A stretch of 34,839 nt of DNA from an uncultured Lachnotalea sp. (GCA_948470255.1 CAOKOS010000024.1:1-34839); one strand, 5' to 3'; positions 1 to 8,088 are shown, counted from the stretch's first letter. The notes: generated by a model not told the origin, from the sequence alone. Program-made: numbers and translations.

Positions 1-54
1 TAGAGCACACGGTTCATACCCGTGGTGTCGAGAGTTCAAATCTCCCTTCCGCTA
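1..54 (+). tRNA. tRNA-Met (CAU anticodon), 5' part outside the window
   Basis: The window opens in the D arm of a tRNA. The anticodon arm is a perfect 5-bp stem (CACGG/CCGTG) around loop TTCATAC, giving anticodon CAT. The T arm with TTCAAAT follows, and the acceptor 3' strand TTCCGCT ends with discriminator A at 54. No CCA is encoded. The anticodon stem lacks the three G-C pairs of an initiator tRNA, so this is probably elongator Met; a tRNA-Ile2 that is lysidine-modified at C34 has the same anticodon and cannot be excluded without the 5' half. Confidence 0.9.
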
Positions 55-56
55 CG

Positions 57-91
57 AAAAAGCCCAAACCGATGTGGTCTGGGCTTTTTTA
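57..91 (+). terminator. Rho-independent terminator after the tRNA
   Basis: Inverted repeat AAGCCCA / TGGGCTT with an imperfect upper stem, followed by a run of six T. The opposite strand also ends in T residues after the stem, so it may serve the convergent kinase gene as well. Confidence 0.85.
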
Positions 92-118
92 ATACATTTT
101 ATGACGTCACATCCAAAT

Positions 119-1519
119 TCACACTTCACTTTTGGGATAAAAAACCGGCTTCAGAGCCTGATAGATTTCCAGGAATTTTTTAAATCTTTTTTCATAAACA
201 TCCCTGTTTTCTTTTCGCGGCGAAAACACGCTTCCCACGCAGTTACTTTTCTCCACCGCCTCCTCATAGCCAGGAAACCACCCCATCGCCACTGCGCCGA
301 TCATGGCCGCTCCCAAAGATGTACATTCTGTATAGGCCATGCGTCCTATTTCTATCTGGCAGATATCAGCTTTGATTTGCAGCCAGACGTCGCTTTTCGC
401 CCCGCCGCCCATGGCTCTCACCTGGGAGGCATGACAGCGGGCCACCTGTTGAACCGCCTTTAAATTTTCTTTTAACATATATGCCACCGATTCTATGATG
501 GCCCGGATCATGTGATCTCTTCCCATACTTAAATCCAGCCCAAAAAACACCCCACATGCATCCGGGTTGATTTCCGGTGTCTGAATCCCTGTAAAATAAG
601 GAAGCAGAATCAGGCCGTCAGCCCCCGGAGGGATTTTCTCCGCCCGCTTCGTCATATGGTCATAAGGGAATTCCCCTTTCCCCAGTTCCTCCTCAAACTC
701 CTGGAGAAACCACTTTAAAACCATTCCTGCCGTCATGCAGTCAGGCATCACAAAATACATCCCCGGTATGATATGGCGGTAGATAATCATCCGGTAAGGA
801 TTTCCAAAATCCGGCTTTTTACTGGAGGCGCCAATGACCATACACGTTCCTGTCGTCTCCATAATGATTCCCTCACAGTAATTTCCGGCTGCCAGAGGCT
901 GAGCCATGGCTCCTGTGAAAACTTTCGCTTCCCTGGAAACCCCAAGCTTTTCTGCCTCCTGCGGCAAAATCTTACCCAGGCAGGTTCCCGGCTCATAAGC
1001 CACAGGAAATTGAGCCTGTTTTAGCCCTGCAGCCAGAATGATCTCTTCATAATACCTGTCGTTTATAATATCATAATACCCCGACGAAGAAAGAAGCACC
1101 TTATTTGTGACAAACTTCCCAGTCAGCATAAACAGGATCCAGTCTTCCAGCAGCAGGAATTTTTCCGTGTTTTCAAATACCTCCTGTTCATTCTGACGAA
1201 TCCACATGGCCTTGCAGATGGGGACCGTCCCGGCCAGCTCACTGACTCCGGTAAGGGGATACAGCCGTTCCGGCGGAAATTCCTTTCCCAGTTCCTTTGC
1301 CTGTTCTTCTGCCCGTCCATCCATCCAGACAATGGCTTTCCGCAGTGCATTCCCCCTTTTGTCCACCGGGATAAGGGTTTCTCCCTGGGTGGCCGGCACG
1401 ATGGCGCAGATTTTCTCCCGAAGCTCCTCTTTTCCCTGGAACATCCGTCCTGTTGACCTCTGCCCAATCCCCAGATGAAAGCGCCATTTTCGGTAAAAAC
1501 TCCAGCCCGTTTTTTTCAT
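119..1519 (-). pseudogene. FGGY-family carbohydrate kinase (xylulokinase-like), N-terminus missing
   Basis: The family phosphorylates sugars such as xylulose, fuculose or gluconate with ATP in the cytoplasm. The 466-residue frame matches from the first lobe onward: TQGETLIPVD and AIVWMDGRA near residues 43-70, METTGTCMVIG in the middle, IESVAYMLKENL, and the second signature MGGGAKSDVWLQ near the C-terminus. Family members usually have about 490-520 residues and start with a DxGT phosphate-binding loop. No such motif precedes residue 40 in this frame, and the frame is closed by a stop at 1565-1567. A +1-frame stretch around 1470 reads SSGDWAEVN, which resembles the GWAEQNP segment that should precede this point, so a frameshift or deletion near 1460 is likely. 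Without the first ATP-binding motif the product is probably inactive. A sequencing error is the alternative. Confidence 0.75.
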
Positions 1520-2086
1520 CTGGTGTTTTGGCGCCGCCTTTACGGCTGCCTTTTTCCTTTTGTCCTACCGTCATTTCCTGACAAAATTTAAAAGTTCCCT
1601 CCCTGTCCAAAATGAATTTGCGCTGCAATGGCTAAAAAACCGTCCTCCGAAACGCCGTATTTCTTTGCGTTCCTCTGACCGGATTTTCGTCCCTTTAACT
1701 TACGGTGTGTTCCGTCTGGTCATCCTGTTTCCCAAGAAGGCCCACTGAGAGAACACTAAACAGCTTTCCTGTGTCCTTCTCCACGAATATATGCATATCC
1801 GCCGTTTTGACGCCGCTTTTAAGCTTTTTGCTGCTGCCGCCCTCTGTATCCACTGGTTTAATCCCATAGTCTGGTTTTTATATGTTTTTTTCAATCGGGA
1901 CGTGGAACTTGCCTGTGATGAGTAGGCCCTGCTCTCATCTGGCAATATCTCCAAATCCACTGGAAGAAAGGATTGCTTCTATAATATTACACTACTCTCA
2001 TGGTTTTTCGTAAGTTCTTGCGATATTCGTTTATATTTGTTATAATATCTCCTGTTCACCAGAAGCAACTATAACGGTAATTTCTT
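1520..2086. other. Decayed stretch with no intact gene
   Basis: No full-length gene is visible in about 570 bases. On the minus strand two overlapping stop-bounded frames, 1695-1877 (containing ADMHIFVEKDTGKLF) and about 1588-1716 (containing AKKYGVSEDGFLAI), read like pieces of one frameshifted protein that I do not recognise. Neither has a convincing start. They do not resemble the missing FGGY N-terminus. The plus-strand promoter of the restriction-modification island lies at the right edge. Confidence 0.4.
2018..2046 (+). promoter_or_regulatory. Sigma-A-type promoter of the methyltransferase operon
   Basis: TTGCGA, a 17-base spacer and TATAAT. The predicted start near 2053 lies just upstream of the relic regulator and about 175 bases before the first methyltransferase. 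Confidence 0.65.
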
Positions 2087-2231
2087 ATGGCAGTCCTTAA
2101 AAATCGCTTAATTGATAAAAGGATGAGGAAATTACATAGTAGTATTGGGATAATATTGCGAAGCATTAGAAACTGACACAGACAACATCATTGAATATAT
2201 AAGCACAGGCTGCAAGGAGGATTCGCGATGA
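2087..2231 (+). pseudogene. Relic XRE-family HTH regulator upstream of the methyltransferases
   Basis: Two short frames together look like both ends of a small Cro/C1-type regulator. From the ATG at 2087 the product reads MAVLKNRLIDKRMRK and stops at 2174-2176. In another frame 2157-2231 reads CEALETDTDNIIEYI. Intact relatives of this type read roughly MAV-YKKLWKLLIDKxMKK at the start and ICEALxCxxDDIxEYI at the end, so the central recognition helix has been lost by deletion plus frameshift. The TGA that ends the second piece overlaps the ATG of the methyltransferase (ATGA at 2228-2231), as expected for a translationally coupled control gene. The assignment rests on remembered family pattern and was not searched. 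Confidence 0.5.
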
Positions 2232-3103
2232 AGAAAAATAATAAAAACAACGTATCTACAGCGATTCCTTTTGATTATATATCCAACTCTGATTGCATTG
2301 AAGGCATGAATAGGCTTCCTGAAGATTGCATCGATTTAATAATAGCCGACCCTCCTTATAACCTCTCAAAAAGCGGAGATTGGAAATGGGATAACAGCGT
2401 TTCCTTAGCCGGGCTGGGTGGTAACTGGAACATCACCAATGAAAATTGGGATGATATGTCTCTTAAAGATTATTTCAATTTTACAATAACATGGCTTACG
2501 GAGGCAAAGAGATGTTTAAAATCCACAGGCTCCATGTGGATTTTCGGAACATATCATAACATTGGTATCATTAATGTTGTGTGCCAAATACTTGGAATTG
2601 AAATCATCAACGAAATAATCTGGTACAAAAAAAATGCTTTCCCCAATCTCTCCGGCAGACGGCTTACGGCCAGCCATGAAACTATATTATGGGTTCATTC
2701 TGGTGAAAAAAAACGAAATTACTATTTTGATTATGACTATTCAAAAAACGGCAGTTTTTTGGGAGACGATTTAAAAACTCCCGGGAAACAAATGCGGACA
2801 GTTTGGGATTTATCTAATAATAAAAAACCAGAAGAGCTAAAATACGGGAAGCATCCCACACAAAAGCCCATTAAAATTTTAACAAGGCTGATTAAACTCT
2901 CTTCTCATCCAGGTGATATTATGTTGACCCCATTTTCAGGAGCCGGAAGCGAATGTGTCGCTGCCAAAATAACCGGACGTCATTATATAGGTTTTGAAAC
3001 AGAAAAAAAATACTGTGAAATTTCGCAAGAACGTTTGTCCCATGCTGAACCGGAAAACGAACAAATTAATCTGTTTCAAATAACACTGGGAGAAAAAGCT
3101 TAA
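2228..3103 (+). CDS. Adenine-type DNA methyltransferase, beta class (DpnA-like)
   Basis: Transfers a methyl group from S-adenosylmethionine to the exocyclic amine of a base in a specific DNA site, protecting it from the partner nuclease. Catalytic motif IV DPPY is at residues 41-44, a target-recognition region follows, KHPTQKP is at about 208-214, and the SAM-binding FxG segment (PFSGAG) is at 235-240 near the C-terminus. This order is that of the beta class. The usual DPF of the SAM motif is TPF here. At 291 residues it is a normal length. GGAGG stands 7 bases before the ATG. The next gene starts 2 bases after its stop, so the two are co-transcribed. Base composition is clearly A+T richer than the flanking core genes, suggesting transfer. 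N6-adenine is the likely target; N4-cytosine is possible. Confidence 0.88.
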   Translation: MKKNNKNNVSTAIPFDYISNSDCIEGMNRLPEDCIDLIIADPPYNLSKSGDWKWDNSVSLAGLGGNWNITNENWDDMSLKDYFNFTITWLTEAKRCLKSTGSMWIFGTYHNIGIINVVCQILGIEIINEIIWYKKNAFPNLSGRRLTASHETILWVHSGEKKRNYYFDYDYSKNGSFLGDDLKTPGKQMRTVWDLSNNKKPEELKYGKHPTQKPIKILTRLIKLSSHPGDIMLTPFSGAGSECVAAKITGRHYIGFETEKKYCEISQERLSHAEPENEQINLFQITLGEKA

Positions 3104-3105
3104 TA

Positions 3106-3906
3106 ATGAAACCTGTAATTAAATGGAGCGGCAGTAAACGTTCTCAATCTTCAAAAATAAGATCATTTTTCCCAGATACCATCGGGACATATTACGAACC
3201 CTTCATCGGCGGAGGCTCCATGCTATATGCGGTTCATCCTGAAAGGAGCATTTGCGGAGATATCTGTGAACCATTAATCCAACTATGGAAGGAAATCCGT
3301 GACAATCCAGAAGCCCTTGCCGATAGTTACCGCACTCGCTGGGTAAAGCTTCAGGAAGAAGGTTATACGGTATATTACTCTATCCGTGATAATTTTAACC
3401 GCAAAAAATCCCCTTATGATCTGCTTTTTTTATCCCGCACTTGTGTAAATGGGTTAATCAGGTTTAATGATAAAGGTGATTTCAATAATTCTTTTCATCA
3501 TTCCCGTCCGGGTATAAATCCTGAAACTTTAAAAGAAATCATTCTCGACTGGTCCGCATATCTCCAAAACACAGAATTTTTCGCAGCAGATTATACTTCC
3601 ACGACAGCTTCAGCCAAATCTGGAGATATCGTTTATCTGGATCCTCCGTATTTTCACACTAAAGGCAGATATTTTGGCGCCATAGATTTTGAAAAGTTTC
3701 TTGAATATCTCGAAGATCTTAACAAAAGGAATATTAAATATCTCCTTTCATTTGATGGAAAACGCGGTGACAAAGACTACACAGTTTCTTTACCAAAAGA
3801 ACTATATAAAAGACACGAATTTTTGCCTTCCGGTAACTCAACTTTCAAAAAAGTCATAGATAAAAAAAACGAAATAGTTCTCGAATCCCTTTATCTGAAT
3901 TTCTGA
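3106..3906 (+). CDS. Dam-like adenine-N6 DNA methyltransferase, alpha class (D12)
   Basis: Second modification enzyme of the island. KWSGSK at residues 6-11 and EPFIGGGS at 31-38 form the N-terminal SAM site, and catalytic DPPYF is at 179-183. This is the alpha-class order seen in Dam, DpnM and the FokI methylase halves. The 266-residue length is typical. It starts 2 bases after the beta-class gene. Two different adenine methylases beside one nuclease are typical of systems that recognise an asymmetric site, each enzyme covering one strand, or of DpnII-type systems in which the second enzyme acts on single-stranded DNA. The large partner nuclease favours the first reading. The stop codon shares the palindrome TGATCA with the stop of the convergent nuclease gene. 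Confidence 0.9.
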   Translation: MKPVIKWSGSKRSQSSKIRSFFPDTIGTYYEPFIGGGSMLYAVHPERSICGDICEPLIQLWKEIRDNPEALADSYRTRWVKLQEEGYTVYYSIRDNFNRKKSPYDLLFLSRTCVNGLIRFNDKGDFNNSFHHSRPGINPETLKEIILDWSAYLQNTEFFAADYTSTTASAKSGDIVYLDPPYFHTKGRYFGAIDFEKFLEYLEDLNKRNIKYLLSFDGKRGDKDYTVSLPKELYKRHEFLPSGNSTFKKVIDKKNEIVLESLYLNF

Positions 3907-4461
3907 TCATTTAATTATAAACCATTCATCACCTGATCTTTTATATTGCTCAACCATAAAATCTTTCAAAATTGTGCTGCGCTCCGTGGATGGGATGATT
4001 TCAAGCTCCCATCCAATTTTATCTTTTGAGATAACAGGATTCATTACAAAAAGAATCTCGCAACGTTTTTCAAAAACTACAGAAGCTGGTTCTGCATATT
4101 TTTTCAAATAAGCGGCGGCAGACATTGTTTTAAAATTTTCAACATTAACTTTTCTATCGCCCCACTGCCAATCTTCAGTTTCAGGATGAATCTTCCTTTT
4201 TGCACTCGGTGTATATTCCATCAACTTTTTAATATAGGTTATAAGTTTTATCCCCACATTCGCTTCGAGATCGGCAGATTTTTCTTTTGATTCGACAGAC
4301 AATAATAACGGACATTCAAAAACACCGAATATCTCCAAAATGTGATCCGGCCGCTTTCCATTTATTACATTACTGACCCTTGGCAGCGATAACCAGCGGT
4401 TTTCATAATCCCCGTCTATTACAGAAAATCCGCTCCAATCCCCCCCCCTGGAGGATTGCAC
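3907..4461 (-). pseudogene. Restriction endonuclease, C-terminal part with the catalytic motif (out of frame)
   Basis: This frame continues the long nuclease frame after a shift at the C9 run 4440-4448. Read through, NPPGG joins DWSGFSVIDG. Within this part, counted from the ATG at 4461, a PD-(D/E)XK pattern is visible: P38-D39 (KRPDHILEIF), then E57-S-K59 (LLSVESKEK) after a hydrophobic strand. That is the metal-binding centre of most type II nucleases. The fragment has no convincing ribosome site of its own, so it is probably translated only if the frame is restored (run length 7 or 10) or if ribosomes slip by -1. Alone it would lack the recognition half. Its last codon abuts the methyltransferase stop with no spacer. 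Confidence 0.65.
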
Positions 4462-5963
4462 ATTCCTTCAAAACAGCATCTGCCAAGAATGTGAGTAAAA
4501 AGGTAGTGTATTCCGGTATCAACATCGTCTTCACCAAAGTTGACCGGTGCATTTGAAAATGCATGTTTTGGCATTATATCCTTGCCGCTGCCCAGGCTGA
4601 AAAAATATTTTTTTATATCGCTCGTATTATAAACACGCTCTACTGCGTAATTCTTTTTACCTAATACAGGAACGTCAAGTATGATAAAATCACTTAAAGC
4701 GAGAATCGAACGCCACAACCCGTTTTTATCCGCCAGCTCCTTGGGATTTTTTTCTAATAATTCTAAATTAGTTTCAAGTACTGGTCCATAAATGTAGGTC
4801 AACACATCCACATCTGAATTTGAAAGCATTAGCGCTAAAGGAAGAACTCCTCTATCCGGCCGGTTATCATCGCCACGAGGTTTAAATCCTTTGAAAACAG
4901 CAACAATCAAATGTTTATCATTCCGGGCAATCGAATGAACAACAGAGTGCCCAGCGCTTAAATAAAATTCTGACAACCTTTTCGCAAAAACTGGCCTATC
5001 ATTCGCCGGGATAATACCAAATGGCAAATCTTTTGATGCAAGTCCCACGCCAAGCCAGTCAATTAGTTTTATAATCTCCTCGGATTTCCCGTGATGGCTC
5101 TTCATGGCAAGAGTCTTATGAAATCCGAACCTAGCTCTGCTAACCGCATAATCAACAATATCTCCCGTTGAAAGATCATATATATCCTGCCACTCGTCAG
5201 CAGAAAAATTTATGTTGTCATCGGAATGTTTTGCGAGAAACCGGACTACATTCATGTTCTTGCGGAGAATATCCTCCTCTTCTTTTGCCGTATTTATCCC
5301 AAGCATCCGTTTTACTATATAAATACCCAGTTCTCTGTTTCCGAAATCAGATTCATCAAAATCTGCAATAGCCGAATCTTTTGTTTTATCGAATTCTTCA
5401 GATTTTATATATATTTGTGCTACAAAATTTTTAGTATTTTTAGAATAATTTACATAGCTATATGGAACAGCTGCATTGGGAAAACGCAGATTTTTCCGTG
5501 CCCTAGTTTTACTATTAAGTTCATATTTCACGAAATCGACTATATAGAGATATGGACAGCCGGCCCGCCCCGTTGAAAAAGCACGCGCGCTTCTTTGCCA
5601 TGCCTGATTCCCCGCCTGCAAAGCAGAGCAGAACTCAATTCCAAGTAATACGTTTTCATTTCCTGTATCATCAATCCTTGAAATAATGGTATCCGGAGTT
5701 TCATCAAAGAAACTCCCCGCTTTTTTAAGAATATCAAAAATATTTCCACTCCAACGCTTTTTTGTATTTTTGTTGAAACCCGGCAGCAATTCTAATTTCC
5801 ATTCAACAACTCTGTCCATAAAAGCTGCTTGTATTTCAACTGCCACCGTCGATGGTGAAACCAAATAAAAATTAGTATTTTCAGGCCTCAAAGTATCTAA
5901 TATAATGTTTACTATACGTTCACATTCAACAATATTATCACCGTGTATTCTATAAATCATCAT
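4419..5963 (-). pseudogene. Restriction endonuclease, N-terminal part, cut short at a G9 tract
   Basis: The long first part (514 residues) of the nuclease that accompanies the two methylases. It contains conserved-looking stretches such as GIEFCSALQAGNQAWQRS near residues 108-125 and RFPNAAVPYSYVNYSK near 161-176, which I recognise only as restriction-enzyme-like. After CNPPGGG the frame runs off to a stop 8 codons later. With the downstream frame the full enzyme would be about 690 residues, the size of many enzymes with asymmetric sites. The start is supported by GGAG 9 bases upstream and a promoter at 6075-6103. Composition is A+T rich like the methylases. As sequenced, the product lacks the PD-(D/E)XK centre. 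The site recognised cannot be predicted. Confidence 0.65.
4440..4448. repeat. Homopolymer C9 (G9 in the nuclease gene)
   Basis: Nine C in a row, bounded by T on both sides. On the coding strand the nine G follow codon CCA and set the frame. A run of 10 (or 7) would join the two nuclease frames; 9 puts them out of register. Such tracts are prone to slippage in replication and sequencing. Confidence 0.9.
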
Positions 5964-6074
5964 ATGTATATCTCCGCTATCGGTTTATCTTTAGTTTTCT
6001 TCTCTACACATATTCATCCGTTCACCACTATAATCCAACTAATGCTTTCAGGCCGCCTCCCTCCGCCTGTTTTA

Positions 6075-6103
6075 ATTATATCTTACCTCTCTCTTTTTCT
6101 CAA
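6075..6103 (-). promoter_or_regulatory. Sigma-A-type promoter of the nuclease gene
   Basis: On the minus strand TTGAGA, a 17-base spacer and TATAAT, giving a leader of about 105 bases before the ATG at 5963. The leader carries no clear gene. Confidence 0.6.
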
Positions 6104-6188
6104 TCGAAAACAGAGCTTGAGTGTCCCTATCTTGCATTTGAACAGGACGAAGGCGGACTTTTTCTAAAAGCAGAAATATAAAAACTCA

Positions 6189-6232
6189 AAAACCGGCACG
6201 TCTGGCGAATTTATGCCAAACCATGCCGGTTT
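6189..6232 (-). terminator. Terminator downstream of the spoIIQ-like gene
   Basis: AAACCGGCA and TGCCGGTTT form a 9-bp stem around a 25-base loop, starting 4 bases after the gene's stop and followed by TT on the minus strand. The plus strand lacks a good T run. Confidence 0.75.
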
Positions 6233-6235
6233 CTT

Positions 6236-7039
6236 TCAATCTTCTGCGTAATCTACAAAATCCAGCGGATCGATGGGAGCTCCGTCCTTGGTCATCTGGA
6301 AATAAAGGTTTACACCTTCCACCACATAATATTTGGTGGGCTCTGCCAGTGTTCCAACCACTGCGCCTGCTTCCAGGTAATCGCCGGGATTTACCTGCGG
6401 GTCAGTAAGCTGCCCATAGGTAAGTTCATAGCCGTTCCCCAAATCTAAGGTTACGTAATTTCCCAGTTCCGCATCAGTTCCAACCACCTTTACGATGGAA
6501 TTTGCCGCAGCCGTCACAGACATTCCTGCCTCTCCCTGAATTAAAACTGCCGGACTGCACTTATACAAATCCAGTGTGGGGAAATAAACTGTCTTGTCCA
6601 TGGAATATTCCATGATGACATTTCCCTCCACCGGCCAGAGAAGACCATTCTCCTCCTGGAAACTGACTGTCTGTACCTGGGATACAGCTGCCGGCGCCTC
6701 AGAAGGCGCCTCTTCGCTTTCGTCTGGTGCTTCCGTCTCATAACGGGCTTCCGCTTCCAGCCTTGTCTCTTCCTGTTCTTTTGTTTCTGTTGCTCTCGCT
6801 TCCTGTGTTGTCTTCTGTGTCTCTGTTACGGCTTTCGTCGTTTCCTCTTTTGTACCTGTTGTTTCTTCGTCATTCCATAAGAGTTGTTCTGAAGAACCAT
6901 CCGTTTCCGCATATTGACGGTTCTCTTCATCCTTCTTGCCCGTTCCCTGCCATACCAGTACTCCGGCAATGGCGCTCACGGTGACAAGACACCCCAGCAG
7001 CATGACCAGCAATCCTTGCTTTTTTTTCACGATAATCAC
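6236..7039 (-). CDS. spoIIQ: SpoIIQ-like LytM/M23-domain sporulation membrane protein
   Basis: SpoIIQ sits in the forespore membrane and pairs through its LytM domain with SpoIIIAH in the mother-cell membrane during engulfment. The product has a single N-terminal membrane segment (LLVMLLGCLVTVSAIAGVLV, about residues 10-29), a T/E-rich linker to about residue 120, and a C-terminal LytM-like fold (LLWPVEG through LYFQMTKDG). Two metal-site histidines seem to be replaced: the HxxxD region reads FPTLD, and the closing HxH region reads LYFQM, so it should have no peptidase activity, like the B. subtilis protein. It lies 42 bases downstream of spoIID, the clostridial arrangement. The symbol rests on this context plus the fold; a generic M23-like membrane protein is the alternative. 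Confidence 0.75.
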   Translation of the reverse strand: MIIVKKKQGLLVMLLGCLVTVSAIAGVLVWQGTGKKDEENRQYAETDGSSEQLLWNDEETTGTKEETTKAVTETQKTTQEARATETKEQEETRLEAEARYETEAPDESEEAPSEAPAAVSQVQTVSFQEENGLLWPVEGNVIMEYSMDKTVYFPTLDLYKCSPAVLIQGEAGMSVTAAANSIVKVVGTDAELGNYVTLDLGNGYELTYGQLTDPQVNPGDYLEAGAVVGTLAEPTKYYVVEGVNLYFQMTKDGAPIDPLDFVDYAED

Positions 7040-7081
7040 CTCGGTATTATTCTTGCCCGATTACCGCGTCCTATTCAAAAA

Positions 7082-8032
7082 TTAACTGGGCATTTCTGGC
7101 TGGGAAATATTCTCTCCCGTTTTTTCAACCGTAATGTTTTGAAAATATGTATTTAAAATCGCTACCGCATCTTTTCCCTCTGCTGCCAGTTTGTTGGCCC
7201 CCCACTGGCTCATCCCATAACCATGGCCGGAACCTTTCGCCACAAATTTAAGTCCCTTTTCTGTCCGGGAAACAGAAAAAGCGGAAGATGGAAGACCAAG
7301 GGCGGCCGCCAGTTCCTCGCCGTTATATTCCTCTGTTCCCACCAGGATACCCTGCACATAACCTGCCCCGTCCCTGGATACAATCTGAAGCCCAAGCGCT
7401 TCTTCCTCTCCAATATTTTGTCCTCCCAGGCTGGAGACGGCTGATAAAATCTCCTGGGCTGCCATTTCCCTGATGGTCACAAAATTCTCCATATCCACAT
7501 CCCTGCTTCCATCCACACTTTTTAAATAAGGAAACGCTTCTCCCCCATCCCGTGTCATACCACAGCTGGCCCGGTGAAACATGGCATCCGCAAGGGCCCC
7601 CTCATAAAAAATCACCTGGCCCGCTGTTTCTGCCGCTGCTGCCTCAAATTTCTCCTCATAAGAATCAGCCTCTTCTCCCCACGCCTTTTTTCTTGCCGCA
7701 GCATCCATATATGCTCCGTAGAGATCAGTTTCAGAAACAGTATCCGCCTCCCCCATGGCCTTATAAAGATAAGTCCTGGCCAGAATTACTTGCGCTTTCA
7801 CAGCTTCCTTTTCATATTCCCCCGGAATCTGCGCCGCTGCCACTCCTATCACATATTCTTCCAGGTCTATTTTTTCTGTACCATAGGCCCCTGACCGCAA
7901 AATTGTTTTTCCGCTTTCTGCAATCTCCTTTGTTTCCTCTCCAACTGTCCCACTGACAAAAAGGGTGAATATATAGGGAAACAGAAAGAGGAGGATTGTC
8001 CCGCCTAAAACTGTGGAAAAATTCTTTTTCAT
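7082..8032 (-). CDS. spoIID: Stage II sporulation protein D (peptidoglycan lytic transglycosylase)
   Basis: SpoIID cuts glycan strands at the septum and drives engulfment with SpoIIM and SpoIIP, acting on the outer face of the mother-cell membrane. The product has an N-terminal membrane anchor (GGTILLFLFPYIFTLFV, about residues 9-25), EEYVIGVAAAQIPGEYEKEA, ARTYLYK, and the C-terminal signature SGHGYGMSQWGANKLA. The catalytic acid in this family is the Glu of the P(x)E segment, seen here in IPGEYEKEA. I chose the ATG at 8032 because AAAGGAG lies just upstream; a longer frame to 8176 would run into comFC. A sigma-E-type promoter stands at 8062-8088. Predicted length is 316 residues, normal for the family. 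Confidence 0.93.
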   Translation of the reverse strand: MKKNFSTVLGGTILLFLFPYIFTLFVSGTVGEETKEIAESGKTILRSGAYGTEKIDLEEYVIGVAAAQIPGEYEKEAVKAQVILARTYLYKAMGEADTVSETDLYGAYMDAAARKKAWGEEADSYEEKFEAAAAETAGQVIFYEGALADAMFHRASCGMTRDGGEAFPYLKSVDGSRDVDMENFVTIREMAAQEILSAVSSLGGQNIGEEEALGLQIVSRDGAGYVQGILVGTEEYNGEELAAALGLPSSAFSVSRTEKGLKFVAKGSGHGYGMSQWGANKLAAEGKDAVAILNTYFQNITVEKTGENISQPEMPS

Positions 8033-8061
8033 AAAAAACTCCTTTGGCCTGTCTTTAAAAC

Positions 8062-8088
8062 AGTGTACGCAAAGAATAGATTTTCTAT
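8062..8088 (-). promoter_or_regulatory. Sigma-E-type promoter before spoIID
   Basis: Minus strand: ATA, 16 bases, CGTACACT, against the sigma-E consensus ATA-N16-18-CATACANT. Only one mismatch in the -10 core, about 30 bases before the spoIID start. SpoIID is a sigma-E target in Bacillus, which supports the call. Confidence 0.5.

Noticed and set aside
3907-4461. Nuclease C-terminal part as an independent gene
   Set aside because: No ribosome site before the ATG at 4461, and the G9 run lies exactly at the junction with the upstream frame; treated as the same broken gene.
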